Source of the DNA: Acidimicrobiia bacterium
Lineage (GTDB): Bacteria; Actinomycetota; Acidimicrobiia; Spongiisociales; ZC4RG35
Assembly: GCA_028284765.1 (NCBI GenBank)
Contig: JANQRA010000014.1
Span: forward strand, 97,574 to 161,573
Direction: 5' to 3'
Length of the DNA: 64,000 nt
The notes under the pieces were generated by a model that worked only from the letters and a program-made list of their open reading frames with translations, was not told the DNA's origin and ran no database searches. Every line of letters starts with the position of its first letter. Within the stretch, counting starts at the first letter, position 1. A program made the position numbers and the translations under genes. Of this stretch, positions 47,130 through 57,641 are shown in pieces.

Positions 47130-48622
47130 CCAGCAGATCGCTCGACCGCGGTCAACACCCCGTTAGGAGCCTTCTCAAGACTGTTGCCTACGTCTTGGGG
47201 TCGGTCCTGTTGTTCGTGGCCGTGGCCATGTCCACGGCAGCACTGGTGGCTGCGGTGGCGTCAGAATTCCAAGACGCTGCCTGGATTGCCGTCTCAGCCG
47301 GAATCACTGCGATTGTTGGCTACACGACTCGACGGCTGGTGCGCAGACCGAGATCGATCACAGTGAAACAGGGTTTCGCCACAGTGGGTCTCGCGTGGTT
47401 CGTCTTCTCGATATTCGGGGCACTCCCCTATCTGCTGACAGGATCGATCCCGTCGATAACTGACGCCGTCTTCGAAACCGCTTCAGGGTTCACCACCACA
47501 GGAGCGTCCATCCTCCCCGATCCATCGGTGTTGGGACACGGGGTGATGTTCTGGCGTGCGATGACCCAGTGGCTGGGAGGCATGGGCGTCATTGTGTTGG
47601 GCGTCGCCATCCTTCCGCTCTTGGGGACCGGGGGCATGCAGCTCGCCCGCGCAGAATCACCAGGCCCCACACCCGACCGGCTCACCCCAAGGTTCCAGGA
47701 GACAGCCAAACGCCTGTGGCTCGTCTACGTGGTGATCACGCTGATCGAAGTGTTCCTGTTATGGGCTGGGGACATGAATGGATTTCAGGCGGTCATCCAT
47801 TCGTTGACCACGATGAGTACGGGCGGCTTCGGCACCGAGGCTGACTCGATCGCCGGGTTCAGCTCCTACACGAAGTGGGTGATCACGTTCTTCATGTTCA
47901 TCGCCGGAGTGTCTTTTGCCCTCCACTTCAGAGCCTGGAACAAACCAGTCGAGTATGGACGGAACGCCGAGTTTCGGCTCTATACCTTCATCACGATCGT
48001 CGCCATAGTCGTCATGGCTGGCGGCTTGTTCTCGAGCGCTCCTTCGGCAGGCGAGGCGATAACCGACGCCGCTTTCAACACGATTTCTCTCACCACCACG
48101 ACCGGGTTCGCTTCCGCCGACTTCGGTGCGTGGCGACCGGCCCTTCAGATCATGATCGTGGGACTCATGTTCCTCGGCGGAATGGCGGGGTCTACCGCCG
48201 GTGGTATGAAGACGTTCCGGATCGGCGTCCTATCCAAAGCGGCTTTTGCCGATTTGAGACGTTTGGTCCACCCCAGAGGTGTGTTCATCACCAGGTTCGG
48301 GCGCCAGAAGGTGACCGAGCCAGTGATCGAGGCGGTCCAGTCGTACTTCCTCTTCTACATGTTCTTGTTCATGACGGGAACCTTTGGCCTGGCGTTCATT
48401 GACGCCAACCTCAACGAAGGTCTGGATCTGGTTACAGCGACGAGCGCCGTGGCGGCATCGATCGGCAACATCGGACCTGGTCTCGGTGATGTCGGCCCTG
48501 CAGCCAACTATGCGGGCCTACCCGGCCTCGCCAAATGGATGTTGTCCAGCCTCATGATCGTCGGCCGGCTCGAGATCTTCCCCGTACTCGTCCTCTTCAC
48601 CCGAGATCTCTGGCGCCGCTAG
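47126..48622 (+). CDS. trkH: Trk potassium uptake channel
   Basis: A 498-residue potassium channel subunit with four pore repeats. Filter-like segments are seen as ETASGFTTTGAS, TTMSTGGFGT, ISLTTTTGFAS and the last one in VAASIGNIGPGL, each following a short pore helix, with about ten transmembrane helices. It works with TrkA as a K+ uptake complex. The gene starts inside the trkA stop. It ends 11 bases before the convergent obg end; no hairpin is apparent. Confidence 0.96.
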   Translation: MTSRSLDRGQHPVRSLLKTVAYVLGSVLLFVAVAMSTAALVAAVASEFQDAAWIAVSAGITAIVGYTTRRLVRRPRSITVKQGFATVGLAWFVFSIFGALPYLLTGSIPSITDAVFETASGFTTTGASILPDPSVLGHGVMFWRAMTQWLGGMGVIVLGVAILPLLGTGGMQLARAESPGPTPDRLTPRFQETAKRLWLVYVVITLIEVFLLWAGDMNGFQAVIHSLTTMSTGGFGTEADSIAGFSSYTKWVITFFMFIAGVSFALHFRAWNKPVEYGRNAEFRLYTFITIVAIVVMAGGLFSSAPSAGEAITDAAFNTISLTTTTGFASADFGAWRPALQIMIVGLMFLGGMAGSTAGGMKTFRIGVLSKAAFADLRRLVHPRGVFITRFGRQKVTEPVIEAVQSYFLFYMFLFMTGTFGLAFIDANLNEGLDLVTATSAVAASIGNIGPGLGDVGPAANYAGLPGLAKWMLSSLMIVGRLEIFPVLVLFTRDLWRR

Positions 48623-48633
48623 CAACGCCTCTT

Positions 48634-49875
48634 TCACTCCTCTTCGTCGCCGACCTCCGGGGAGAATTCGAAGACGATGTCGCCGATCATGACGTCATCC
48701 CCGGGACGAGCTCCCGCTTCGAGCAGTGCCTCGTCGACACCAAGACGGGAAAGGCGTTTCGCTGCCATGTCCGCCGCTTCGAGCAGCGTCAGATCGGCGA
48801 AGGAGATTGCACGCTCAACCGAACGGCCACTGACCCTCCACCCATCTGCTTCGCGTGAGACTGAGAATGTCGGACCCAAAGGTCGATACAGGACGTAGCC
48901 GGTCCGAGCTGGCGCCTCCCTTTCAGCCAGATCGACCAAATCGGCAATGGCATGCAGAGCTTCGTTGATTCCCTCACCGGTAACTGCTGAAACTGAGATA
49001 GCGTCGACAATCACCTCAACACCGAGGTCTGCCTTGTTGATGAGGACCAGCGACGGCCGATCTGCAAGCTCAGTTGAATAGTTCCGAACCTCGTGCCGCA
49101 GAATCTCCAGCTGTTCGCTCGGAGTCTTCTCCTGGTTCTCCGACGGATCGAGAAGATATACGAGGACCCTCGCCCGCTCGGTATGGCGGAGGAACTCGTG
49201 ACCGAGGCCTCTTCCTTCTGAGGCGCCTTCGATGAGGCCCGGGATATCCGCCAAGACGAACTCCCGCCCGTCGAAAGCTACGACACCAAGATTCGGCTCC
49301 AACGTCGTGAACGGGTAGTCGCCAATCTTGGGTTTAGCCGCAGACACCTTGGAGATGAGCGTCGACTTGCCGGCGTTCGGAAATCCAACCAACGCCGCAT
49401 CCGCCAGCAGCTTCATCTCGAGCGTAAACCACTCTTCCGATCCGTATTCACCCTGCTCGGCTACGGCCGGAGCCTTGTTGGCGGGCCCGACGAAGGCGGC
49501 GTTGCCCAGGCCACCTCGGCCACCTTGGACGGCAACTACCTCTTGGCCGCTCTCAACCAGATCCGCTACCACCATTCCAGATTCGTCTTCCACGATGGTG
49601 CCGAGGGGCACCGGCAGAATGAGATCCTGGCCCTTCTTGCCGTGCCGTACATCTCCCTCACCGTGTGTCCCGTTTCCCGCTGCGTGGTGAGGGTTGCGCT
49701 GATAGCGAATCAGAGAGGCGACAGATGGGTCGGCCCTCAGGATCACAGACCCACCTGGGCCGCCATTACCTCCATTGGGCTTGCCCTTCGGGCGTCCTTT
49801 AGCCCTCAGAAACGAAGCAACCCCCGCACCACCGTTTCCGGCGCGGAGGCTGACTCGTACCCGGTCTACAAACAC
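48634..49875 (-). CDS. obg: Obg GTPase
   Basis: A 413-residue ribosome-assembly and stress GTPase. The glycine-rich Obg fold (GNGGAGVASFLRAKG, GGNGGPGGSVIL) fills about 1-158, the G domain follows with GFPNAGKSTL (G1, about 165), ADIPGLIEGAS (G3) and INKAD (G4), and an OCT domain lies at the C-terminus (GPTFSVSREADGWRVSGRSVE). It sits just downstream of rplU-rpmA, a conserved bacterial order. The acidic end is EVGDEEE. Confidence 0.97.
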   Translation of the reverse strand: MFVDRVRVSLRAGNGGAGVASFLRAKGRPKGKPNGGNGGPGGSVILRADPSVASLIRYQRNPHHAAGNGTHGEGDVRHGKKGQDLILPVPLGTIVEDESGMVVADLVESGQEVVAVQGGRGGLGNAAFVGPANKAPAVAEQGEYGSEEWFTLEMKLLADAALVGFPNAGKSTLISKVSAAKPKIGDYPFTTLEPNLGVVAFDGREFVLADIPGLIEGASEGRGLGHEFLRHTERARVLVYLLDPSENQEKTPSEQLEILRHEVRNYSTELADRPSLVLINKADLGVEVIVDAISVSAVTGEGINEALHAIADLVDLAEREAPARTGYVLYRPLGPTFSVSREADGWRVSGRSVERAISFADLTLLEAADMAAKRLSRLGVDEALLEAGARPGDDVMIGDIVFEFSPEVGDEEE

Positions 49876-49887
49876 GACCGGTGTTGG

Positions 49888-50142
49888 TTATTCGGCGTCG
49901 ACTACAGAGACGAGCCGTCGATTGTTGCGCACCCCGTACTTGACGGTTCCCGAAGCTGTGGCAAAAAGCGTGTCGTCTTTGCCACGGGAAACGTTCTCAC
50001 CGGGATGGATCCGGGTTCCGCGTTGACGAACCAAAATCGAACCTGAGTTCACGAACTGACCATCGAAGACCTTCGGCCCAAGACGCTTCGCTGCTGAATC
50101 GCGGCCGTTCTTCGAAGAACCGCCTGCCTTTGTCTTTGACAT
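49888..50142 (-). CDS. rpmA: Ribosomal protein bL27
   Basis: An 84-residue ribosomal protein near the peptidyl transferase centre. Typical pieces are [20 protein letters not shown] and the [16 protein letters not shown] segment. There is no N-terminal leader requiring cleavage, since [11 protein letters not shown] comes soon after the start. It follows rplU by two bases and precedes obg by 12. Confidence 0.97.
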   Translation of the reverse strand: MSKTKAGGSSKNGRDSAAKRLGPKVFDGQFVNSGSILVRQRGTRIHPGENVSRGKDDTLFATASGTVKYGVRNNRRLVSVVDAE

Positions 50143-50144
50143 CT

Positions 50145-50513
50145 CTACTCCTCTTCCGAAGTATCCGGCTCGGCCTTCTTGGACTTCGCCTTCTTCGAGC
50201 CTCCGGGCACCTTGATGCCCGTGATCTCGATTCGCGTGTACTTCTGGCGATGACCTTGACGACGTCGGTAGCCAGACTTGTTCTTGTATTTGAAGATGTC
50301 GATCTTCTCGCCGGCCGACTCGCCGAGCACTTTGGCGGTGACAGTCGCCTTGGAGAGGGTCGACTTGTCAGACAAGGCCTGCCCCTCGTCGTCGACGACT
50401 AGAAGCGGCGCAAAGGTGAGTTCATCGTCGTCCGACTTGATGCGCTCAATCTCAAGCACATCTCCAGACTGAACCTTGGCTTGTTTGCCACCGGCGCGGA
50501 TGATGGCGTACAT
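50145..50513 (-). CDS. rplU: Ribosomal protein bL21
   Basis: A 122-residue protein of the large subunit, matching the family from [18 protein letters not shown] to the [14 protein letters not shown] motif that contacts 23S rRNA. The C-terminal extension after IKVPG is lysine- and acid-rich ([17 protein letters not shown]). It heads the rplU-rpmA-obg unit. An AGAGAGG-like site lies before ATG. Confidence 0.97.
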   Translation of the reverse strand: MYAIIRAGGKQAKVQSGDVLEIERIKSDDDELTFAPLLVVDDEGQALSDKSTLSKATVTAKVLGESAGEKIDIFKYKNKSGYRRRQGHRQKYTRIEITGIKVPGGSKKAKSKKAEPDTSEEE

Positions 50514-50586
50514 GAGAAACCTCTCTGAGAAGGGGGGAATCGGGGCTAAATGCTAACTAATCGTGGGCGCTCGGCCAACCCGGAAT

Positions 50587-52140
50587 TCAGTCTTCCATCT
50601 CGGCGGCAGCGACTTCAGCAGACGTGGGTGCCGGCCCGAAATGCTCATCAACGATGACCCCACGACCTGAGCAATGCTCACAACGATGTGAGAACTGCTC
50701 CAGGAGTCCCGCAGACACGTTCTTCCGCGTCATCTCAACAAGTCCCAGATGGCTCACATCGAAGACCTGAGTCCGTGTCTTGTCCTTGGCGAGAGTCTCC
50801 TTGAGTCGACGGAGAACCTTCTGCTGGTTTTCGATGGTCTCCATGTCGATGAAGTCGATCACGATGATTCCACCGATGTCGCGCAGTCTCAGCTGACGCC
50901 CAATTTCCTCAGCAGCTTCGAGGTTGTTCTGCAGCACCGTGTCCTCGAGAGTGCTCGAACCGACGAATTTGCCGGTGTTGACGTCAATGACGGTCAGTGC
51001 CTCGGTTCGGTCGATGACGAGATGGCCACCTGACGGCAGGAAGACCTTTCTGTCCAAGGCCTTCTTCAGCTGGTCATCAACGTGATAGCGGTCGAATACC
51101 TTGATCGAGTCCTCGTAGAGGTGGACCTTGCTGACCAGATCAGGAGCGGTGGTCTGGAGATAGGAAACGACGGTGTCGTAGGCCTTCTTGTCGTCGATCA
51201 GAAGCTTGCGGAAGTCCGCCGTGAAATGCTCTCTGATTACCTTTATCAGGAGCTCCGGTTCTTGATGGATAAGCCGTGGGGCCGTTCCTTCCTTGGCTTC
51301 CTCCCGGATGGACTCCCACTGCTTGGTGAGTCGAGATATGTCTGCTGCTAGCTCCTCGGCTGACGCATGGAGCGCAGCGGTTCGGACGATGACCCCATAT
51401 CCACTGGGCTTGACCTTGTTGATCACCTCACGGAGACGGGTGCGGTCCCCGTCGGGCAAACGACGGGAGATGCCGATGCTGTCCGAGTCTGGAACGAGGA
51501 CAAGGTACCGGCCCGGAAGTGACGGCATTCCGGTGAGTCGCGCTCCCTTGGCGCCCATCGCGTCCTTGGTGACCTGGACTAGGACTTTGTCGCCTTCTTT
51601 GAGGACCTCCTCAATCCGCCTTCCGTTTCGTCCCGACTTCTTGCCAGGTGCGGCAACATCGGAGGCATAGAGAACACCGTTCTTTGACGCTCCAAAGTCG
51701 AGGAAAGCCGCCTCCATCCCCGGAAGGACATTCCTTGCAACTGAGAGATAGATGTTTCCGGCAACAGAGTTGGAATCATCCTTGGCCACGTAGTGCTCCA
51801 CCAGGACAGGGCCCTCGAGGATCACGATCTGTGTCTGGTGACTGTTGACGCTCACCAGCATCTGTTTCCGAGCCGACTCTGTGGGGACGATTATCTCGTC
51901 ATCGGAGGGTCTTCTGGACCGAGTCCGTGACGTTGAGAGACCGTTTCGGGATCTCTGCTTGTTGTTTTGCTGGCGCTTCTTCTGTCTCTTGGGCTGCGCC
52001 GGCTTGGTAGGTGCCGCCGTCTCAATACGGCGTACCTCGACCTTGGTGCCCTTGACCTTCACCGTCTTGCGTTCCTCGGTCGTCCCGGCAGACGATGACT
52101 TACGGACGATTTCTGGGCTCTTTTTGCGAAAGAGAGCCAT
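50587..52140 (-). CDS. Ribonuclease E/G
   Basis: A 517-residue endoribonuclease of the RNase E/G family for mRNA turnover and rRNA processing. A basic, low-complexity N-terminal arm (about 1-90; QPKRQKKRQQNNKQRSR) precedes an S1-like domain (EAAFLDFGASKNGVLYASDV). The catalytic DNase I-like part has VIDVNTGKFVG and IIVIDFIDM, which supply two metal-binding aspartates, and the zinc-link motif is RCEHCSGRG near the C-terminus. It is shorter than E. coli RNase E and lacks its long degradosome scaffold. GAGGAG lies before the ATG. Confidence 0.93.
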   Translation of the reverse strand: MALFRKKSPEIVRKSSSAGTTEERKTVKVKGTKVEVRRIETAAPTKPAQPKRQKKRQQNNKQRSRNGLSTSRTRSRRPSDDEIIVPTESARKQMLVSVNSHQTQIVILEGPVLVEHYVAKDDSNSVAGNIYLSVARNVLPGMEAAFLDFGASKNGVLYASDVAAPGKKSGRNGRRIEEVLKEGDKVLVQVTKDAMGAKGARLTGMPSLPGRYLVLVPDSDSIGISRRLPDGDRTRLREVINKVKPSGYGVIVRTAALHASAEELAADISRLTKQWESIREEAKEGTAPRLIHQEPELLIKVIREHFTADFRKLLIDDKKAYDTVVSYLQTTAPDLVSKVHLYEDSIKVFDRYHVDDQLKKALDRKVFLPSGGHLVIDRTEALTVIDVNTGKFVGSSTLEDTVLQNNLEAAEEIGRQLRLRDIGGIIVIDFIDMETIENQQKVLRRLKETLAKDKTRTQVFDVSHLGLVEMTRKNVSAGLLEQFSHRCEHCSGRGVIVDEHFGPAPTSAEVAAAEMED

Positions 52141-52281
52141 TTGTTCTGCTCCTCTGAAAATGTTGTTTGCGTAGGGCTTTCACCGATTCCTGGACGGCAG
52201 AGCCCGAAAGAGTCGAAAGTGATTGACGCCGAGAAGGAAGCTCAAAGGCGTCATGCGACTTGGCTCAAATCTTAACAGAAG

Positions 52282-52293
52282 GGTTCCCGGAAC

Positions 52294-52294
<1 letters not shown>
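52282..52294 (-). terminator. Small palindrome at the tdk stop
   Basis: GGTTCC-C-GGAACC directly follows the tdk stop on the minus strand and is followed by CTTCTGTT. A weak terminator candidate. Confidence 0.3.
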
Positions 52295-52884
<590 letters not shown>

Positions 52885-53069
52885 CGGGTGCGACCCTAAC
52901 GCGACCTAGCGGCGAGGCCGAGGCGGAAGCTGCGGGCGACCGGCGTCAATGTGGCCGACCGGCGTCTGTTTGGCCGACGTACATCGCTCGCAACGAATCC
53001 ACCCCTTTGCGGTCCCCCAACTCGACATTCCGACCCCATCCAGGAGGCCTCGGCCAAAGTCGGCCACCA
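52885..53069. other. tdk-rodA gap with a 19-bp tandem duplication
   Basis: Two copies of a 19-base unit (52938-52956 and 52957-52975, starting GACCGGCGTC) lie head to tail and differ at three bases. No gene or RNA is recognised in this stretch. Confidence 0.55.
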
Positions 53070-54239
53070 TCAAATGAGCTGGTTTTCGGTGGGGACTGGC
53101 GTTCGGAGCAGCCAGATTGAGTTGGCGATGCCCAAAGCCAGTGTCATGGACAAGTAGAACGATCCACCTTGGCTGAGGAACGGAAGCGGAAGTCCCGTGA
53201 TGGGCATGATGCCAATCGTCATCCCGATATTCACAAAGACGTGGAAGACCATCATTGCCGCGATCCCGCCAGCGATCAGTGCGCCAAACCTGTCGCGAGC
53301 GTTCACCGAGATCACAAGCAAACGCCAAATGACAATTGCAAACAAGACCAGGACCACGAGACCTCCGACAAATCCGAACTGCTCGGCGACTGCTGTGAAG
53401 ATGAAGTCGTTCTCCTGCTCGGGCACATACTGGAAACTGGTCAGCGAATCCTCGGCGAGCCATCCTTTGCCGAGGAACTCTCCGGACCCAATGGCGTTCC
53501 TCGACTGGGAGAGCTGATAGCGAATTCCCGTGCCTAGCGGGTCGACATCTGGGTCCCACAGGATTCTGATCCGGTCCAACTGATATGGACGTAGGAGATC
53601 GAACCTCAACATCGCTATCGCCCCGAGTGCCACTACCGAGAAGATCGAGAGAAGCTGTCGCCATGTGGCGCCCGACATAAACAACATGGCCAGCAAGACG
53701 AACCCAAAGACCATGGCAGTGCCCAGATCGGGTTCGATGAGGATCAGGTAACCGGGGATGGCAACCAGCACCACAGCCTGAAGCATCTTCACCCACGAGA
53801 GCGGCTTGGGACCCGTTAGCTCATCTCGGCTGACCTGGGGTGCGAGCAATGAAGCAAGAGCGACGATCACGACGACTTTGGCGAACTCGGCTGGCTGGAG
53901 GTTGAAGAAGCCGAGATCGATCCAACGATTTACGTTCTCTTTCGCAGGGAGAAACAGCACCAGAACCAGAAGCGAGAGAATGATCCCCGAGGCGACCGGC
54001 ACCATGCTCCGATACTCGCGGTAGTCGATGTTGGAAACCACGATGAAGAGGATCAGGCCCGCAGCCACGAAAATCATTTGTCTCTCCATCGAGAATGTTC
54101 CACTCGCTCGGGTGGCGGAGTAGATCATCAGGAGCCCGATACTCGAGAGGGCAACCATTGCCCCCACCAGGATCCAGTCGGTCCGGTTGTTGCGCCTGAC
54201 GATCGCAACTTCGCGGATACGTGTGAGGAGCGCAGTCAT
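53070..54239 (-). CDS. rodA: RodA, SEDS-family peptidoglycan glycosyltransferase
   Basis: A 389-residue polytopic protein with about ten transmembrane helices that polymerises lipid II during cell elongation. Family pieces are DWILVGAMVALSSIGLLMIYS near the start (in two parts: DWILVGAMVAL, SSIGLLMIYS), the FLPAKENVNRWIDLG loop, QPAEFAKV, LIEPDLGTA, and the FVNIGMTIGIMPITGLPLPFLSQGG end (parts: FVNIGMTIGIMP, ITGLPLPFLSQGG). ATG 54239 overlaps the mrdA stop by one base (TGATG), which settles the start. It partners PBP2 encoded upstream. Confidence 0.95.
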   Translation of the reverse strand: MTALLTRIREVAIVRRNNRTDWILVGAMVALSSIGLLMIYSATRASGTFSMERQMIFVAAGLILFIVVSNIDYREYRSMVPVASGIILSLLVLVLFLPAKENVNRWIDLGFFNLQPAEFAKVVVIVALASLLAPQVSRDELTGPKPLSWVKMLQAVVLVAIPGYLILIEPDLGTAMVFGFVLLAMLFMSGATWRQLLSIFSVVALGAIAMLRFDLLRPYQLDRIRILWDPDVDPLGTGIRYQLSQSRNAIGSGEFLGKGWLAEDSLTSFQYVPEQENDFIFTAVAEQFGFVGGLVVLVLFAIVIWRLLVISVNARDRFGALIAGGIAAMMVFHVFVNIGMTIGIMPITGLPLPFLSQGGSFYLSMTLALGIANSIWLLRTPVPTENQLI

Positions 54240-56200
54240 CAGTCCGTTGGGTCTCCTGCGGTGATTGCAGTCGGCTCGTTCCCCATCAGATACTGAAGGA
54301 TGTGCCTTGCAACCGGAGCTGCAATGCGTCCTCCGGAGCCACCCTCTTCGATCACCACGGCCACGATGTACTGAGGATTGTCTACTGGAGCCACACCGAC
54401 GAACCATGCGTGGTTATCGCGGGTAGCCGATGTCTGCCCGGTCCCGGTCTTCCCTCCGACCAGCTCGATCCCCTCGCCGAACTCTTCAAAAGCGGCCTGA
54501 GCCGTACCGGTCGTAACCACTGCGTTGAGATCCCTGAGAAGGGAGGCTCTGGTCTCCGCTGACAAATCGATCTGGCCGACCACTGGCGACTCAACGTCCT
54601 CAACCATCGAACCGTCGGAAGCCAGAATCCTGTCGACAACCCTCGGCTCCATGACGGTCCCACCGTTGGCGAGGACCGCGTATGAAACGGCAGCCTGCAG
54701 CGGCGTGGCCACGAACGCACCCTGACCAATGGCGAAGTCCATCAGGTCGCCACCAAAGAACGGGCTAGCCAATTCCGGATTGAGGCGGCTCGGATCGAGA
54801 CGAGGTGGTTCGTCCGGGTTCTCCCGCTGATACTCGGCCCACTCTTCGAACAGTTCCGGGGTTGGCACGATCCCTGATGCTTCGTTGGCCAGGTCGATGC
54901 CCGTCTCGGATCCGTAGCCAAGACTCTTGGCCCAGTCCTGGATGACCGTATCGCCGATCGTCTCCCGCTCCTCCCAGGCGCCGAGACCCACGGACCAGAA
55001 GAACTTGTTGCACGACTTCTCTAGTGCTCCGCTCAGACCGAGCCAGTCGAGACTCGCCGGGTAGTACCAGTCGCGCTTGACCTCAGCTGAGCCGTCATTG
55101 AGAGGAAACACCAGCTCGCCATCGCAGTTGACCTCCGAGCCCTCCCTTACGAAGTCGGCGTCAGGTAGTGGAAGGTTCTCTTCCAGGTAGGCGGCATAGG
55201 TAATCGCTTTGAAGGTCGATGCTGGCGGGTACAAACCGCTGACCGCGAGATTGTTGAATGCGAACGACTCGTTGAGAGCCGAGAACGTGTCGCCATCGAT
55301 CCCCGTGACAAACAGCTGCGGATCGAAGTCGGGATAAGAGGCCAGGGCAAGGATCTCAAAGGTGTTCGGATCGATCACAACGGCAGCCGCTCGCTCGGTA
55401 ACCGAGAAGACGTCTTCTCCAGCTTCCTTGTCGGCTTCCTTCACCTCATTGGAGAGAGCGATGCCCTGCTCAAGAGCTAGTTCGACAAGCTGCTGAAGAT
55501 CCAGATCGAGAGTCAGAACTATCGAGTTGCCCGGCTGAGGGTCGCTCTGCGGTCTCTCGTCGATGATCTGACCACGCCTTACCCGGTACTCCTGGGTCCC
55601 ACTGACACCTTGCAAGTACTCGTCGTAGAACTTCTCAACTCCCAACTTGCCGATTCGCTGGGTCGGGTCGAGATCGGGGCGCTCTTCGAGGTCGGCATCG
55701 TTCGGGAGACCGAGGTGCCCGATGACGTGGGCGAGAGTATCGCCTGACAGGTAGACCCTCTCGGGGACCGTGACCACCTCTACACCTGGCAGCGACGAAA
55801 GCTGCTCGGAGATCTGGAAGGCGAGGTCGTTGTTGACCGTGGTCACTTCGAATCGACCGTTGATCCCTGCGTCTTCGTACATCTCGTCGAGTTCCGCAGG
55901 ATCGATCGAGAGGATTGAGGAGAGTTTCTGGATCAGCTCAGGTTTCTGATCGGGCTGAACGAATGTGCGGTCAACGAACACTGCGGGGACCAGACGAGAG
56001 GTGACCAGGAGATCTCCGTTCCGGTCATAGATGTTTCCACGAGAGCCGTGGCTGGTCTTGCTCAACCATGTCTGCTCTTCGGCGGCCTCAGCTATCGCCG
56101 GGCCCTCGGCAACCTGCACAAACCAGAGCCGAAGGCCGATCACAGAGAACATCGCGATGAAGACGCCGCCCAGGATCCCGAGTCGTACTGCGAATTTCAT
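54239..56200 (-). CDS. mrdA: Penicillin-binding protein 2, elongation transpeptidase
   Basis: A 653-residue class B PBP. One N-terminal transmembrane helix (VRLGILGGVFIAMFSVIGLRL; about 5-24) is followed by the PBP dimer domain and the transpeptidase. The catalytic triad of motifs is SxxK in PPASTFKAI (Ser about 327), SxN in KSCNK (about 396) and KTG in GGKTGTGQT (about 583). It cross-links glycan made by RodA. The gene overlaps mreD by four bases and rodA by one, a compact rod-system operon. Length is normal for the class. Confidence 0.96.
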   Translation of the reverse strand: MKFAVRLGILGGVFIAMFSVIGLRLWFVQVAEGPAIAEAAEEQTWLSKTSHGSRGNIYDRNGDLLVTSRLVPAVFVDRTFVQPDQKPELIQKLSSILSIDPAELDEMYEDAGINGRFEVTTVNNDLAFQISEQLSSLPGVEVVTVPERVYLSGDTLAHVIGHLGLPNDADLEERPDLDPTQRIGKLGVEKFYDEYLQGVSGTQEYRVRRGQIIDERPQSDPQPGNSIVLTLDLDLQQLVELALEQGIALSNEVKEADKEAGEDVFSVTERAAAVVIDPNTFEILALASYPDFDPQLFVTGIDGDTFSALNESFAFNNLAVSGLYPPASTFKAITYAAYLEENLPLPDADFVREGSEVNCDGELVFPLNDGSAEVKRDWYYPASLDWLGLSGALEKSCNKFFWSVGLGAWEERETIGDTVIQDWAKSLGYGSETGIDLANEASGIVPTPELFEEWAEYQRENPDEPPRLDPSRLNPELASPFFGGDLMDFAIGQGAFVATPLQAAVSYAVLANGGTVMEPRVVDRILASDGSMVEDVESPVVGQIDLSAETRASLLRDLNAVVTTGTAQAAFEEFGEGIELVGGKTGTGQTSATRDNHAWFVGVAPVDNPQYIVAVVIEEGGSGGRIAAPVARHILQYLMGNEPTAITAGDPTD

Positions 56201-56700
56201 GCGTATCTAAATGCGGTTGTGTCCCCATCGAGCAGCCGGACGATCATCGGGCCAAAGATCCAGCCGAGAACCATGTTGGCCAGTGGAACCAGGATGATTC
56301 TCTGCACTACCCCCTCACCCAGGAGGACTGACTGTCCGAACAGCGTTCCGACAGTGACCAAGAGTAGGACTCCAGCCAGAGTTAATAGACCCACCCAAAG
56401 ACCAGTGGTGAAGCGACCGATGTCAGCCCGGTTGCGTGTTCGAACGGCGAGATACGCAACCACGGCAAAGGTGATCGCCCTGAGCCCAAGCACGGCTGAT
56501 CCAAGGAGATCGACGACCAGACCGGCGAGAAAAGCGATACCCAGAACCGCCTCGGCCCGGGTCCTGGTGGCGGCCAGCATGATCACGACGAACAACACCA
56601 CGTCCGGGATGAATATCGATGTCTGACTGAACAGCGTGGTTTGGAGAATGACGGCTACCAACAGGAGAGTGGCCAACGCCAACAGCGAACGTGGTCTCAT
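56197..56700 (-). CDS. mreD: MreD rod shape-determining membrane protein
   Basis: A 167-residue protein with about five transmembrane helices (SLLALATLLLVAVILQTTLF near the start, then DVVLFVVIMLAA). MreD sequences diverge strongly, so the call leans on topology and the mreC-mreD-mrdA order. ATG 56700 overlaps the mreC stop (ATGA), which selects it over the longer frame. It links MreC to the elongasome. Confidence 0.87.
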   Translation of the reverse strand: MRPRSLLALATLLLVAVILQTTLFSQTSIFIPDVVLFVVIMLAATRTRAEAVLGIAFLAGLVVDLLGSAVLGLRAITFAVVAYLAVRTRNRADIGRFTTGLWVGLLTLAGVLLLVTVGTLFGQSVLLGEGVVQRIILVPLANMVLGWIFGPMIVRLLDGDTTAFRYA

Positions 56701-57620
56701 CCACCCTCCGTTGAAGTGGTAGAGGACCCGGGGACAGTCGTGCTCGTCGTGGTGGTTGTTGAAGGTTCTGGCTCTTCTGAGGTGATAGCGCTCACTGGGT
56801 CGGGCGGCCATGCCAGGACGACGACGATGCGGAGGGCCTCAGGGTCCGCAAACGGTGTGACAGTCGTAGTGAGGGAATCGAGTGAGGGTGCAGCGTCCGC
56901 CGCCACTTCACCGACTGGCAACCCAGACGGGAATCTGACCGAGGCGCTCGAGGTCAAGACCCGGTCGCCGATGAAGACGGGTTCTGTGGCGTCGATCATC
57001 TCGAGCCGCATCGTGTTGCTATTGACCTGGGGCCGAAGCAAGCCTTGTTGGTCGCCCACAGTCACAGCCACGGCATCGGGCCCAACGGTGATGGGAACTA
57101 TCAGGGCTGAGCCCGAGGTGACCCTTTGAACCGTGGCCACGACAAATCCGGACGTGTCAAGCACCGGCTGGCCCACCGTTATGCCGTCGTCAGAACCCTT
57201 GTCGATGAAGAGGGCACCACTAAGTGCATCTGGCTGACCGAATACTCCGGCAACCGTGCGTCCGATCTCACTGCCGCTTTCCTCGAGGTTGTACAGCTGC
57301 TCGAGCAACTCGAAACGTGCCAACTGATCGTCGACCGCGATCAGCGCCGCCTCGAGTTCGGCAACTTCGGCTTGCAGCGCCAGATTCTCCTCGCGCAACG
57401 TGGCGAGATTCGACACGGAATCCACGACTTCTATCACCGGGTTGACCACAAACGCCGCGGCCTTCTGAAGCGGAGAAACGACGGTCTGAACACCACTGCG
57501 CAAAACACCTGTAGCACCACCACCCTCAGATCTGACATCAAACGTCATGAGCAAAACCCCCAGTACCAGGAGGGTGATGAGGACTGGAACGGCGCGGTCG
57601 CCGGGCTCTCTATTCAGCAT
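56697..57620 (-). CDS. mreC: MreC rod shape-determining protein
   Basis: A 307-residue protein with a single N-terminal membrane helix (VPVLITLLVLGVLLMTFDV), a coiled-coil (LATLREENLALQAEVAELEAAL; about 75-105) and a paired beta-barrel domain with PDALSGALFIDKGSDDGITVGQPV (PDALSGALFIDKG then SDDGITVGQPV). It ends in a Thr/Ser-rich tail. It activates PBP2 outside the cell. Its place between mreB and mreD confirms the call. Confidence 0.94.
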   Translation of the reverse strand: MLNREPGDRAVPVLITLLVLGVLLMTFDVRSEGGGATGVLRSGVQTVVSPLQKAAAFVVNPVIEVVDSVSNLATLREENLALQAEVAELEAALIAVDDQLARFELLEQLYNLEESGSEIGRTVAGVFGQPDALSGALFIDKGSDDGITVGQPVLDTSGFVVATVQRVTSGSALIVPITVGPDAVAVTVGDQQGLLRPQVNSNTMRLEMIDATEPVFIGDRVLTSSASVRFPSGLPVGEVAADAAPSLDSLTTTVTPFADPEALRIVVVLAWPPDPVSAITSEEPEPSTTTTTSTTVPGSSTTSTEGG

Positions 57621-57641
57621 GAATGCGACGGAGGTAGGGAT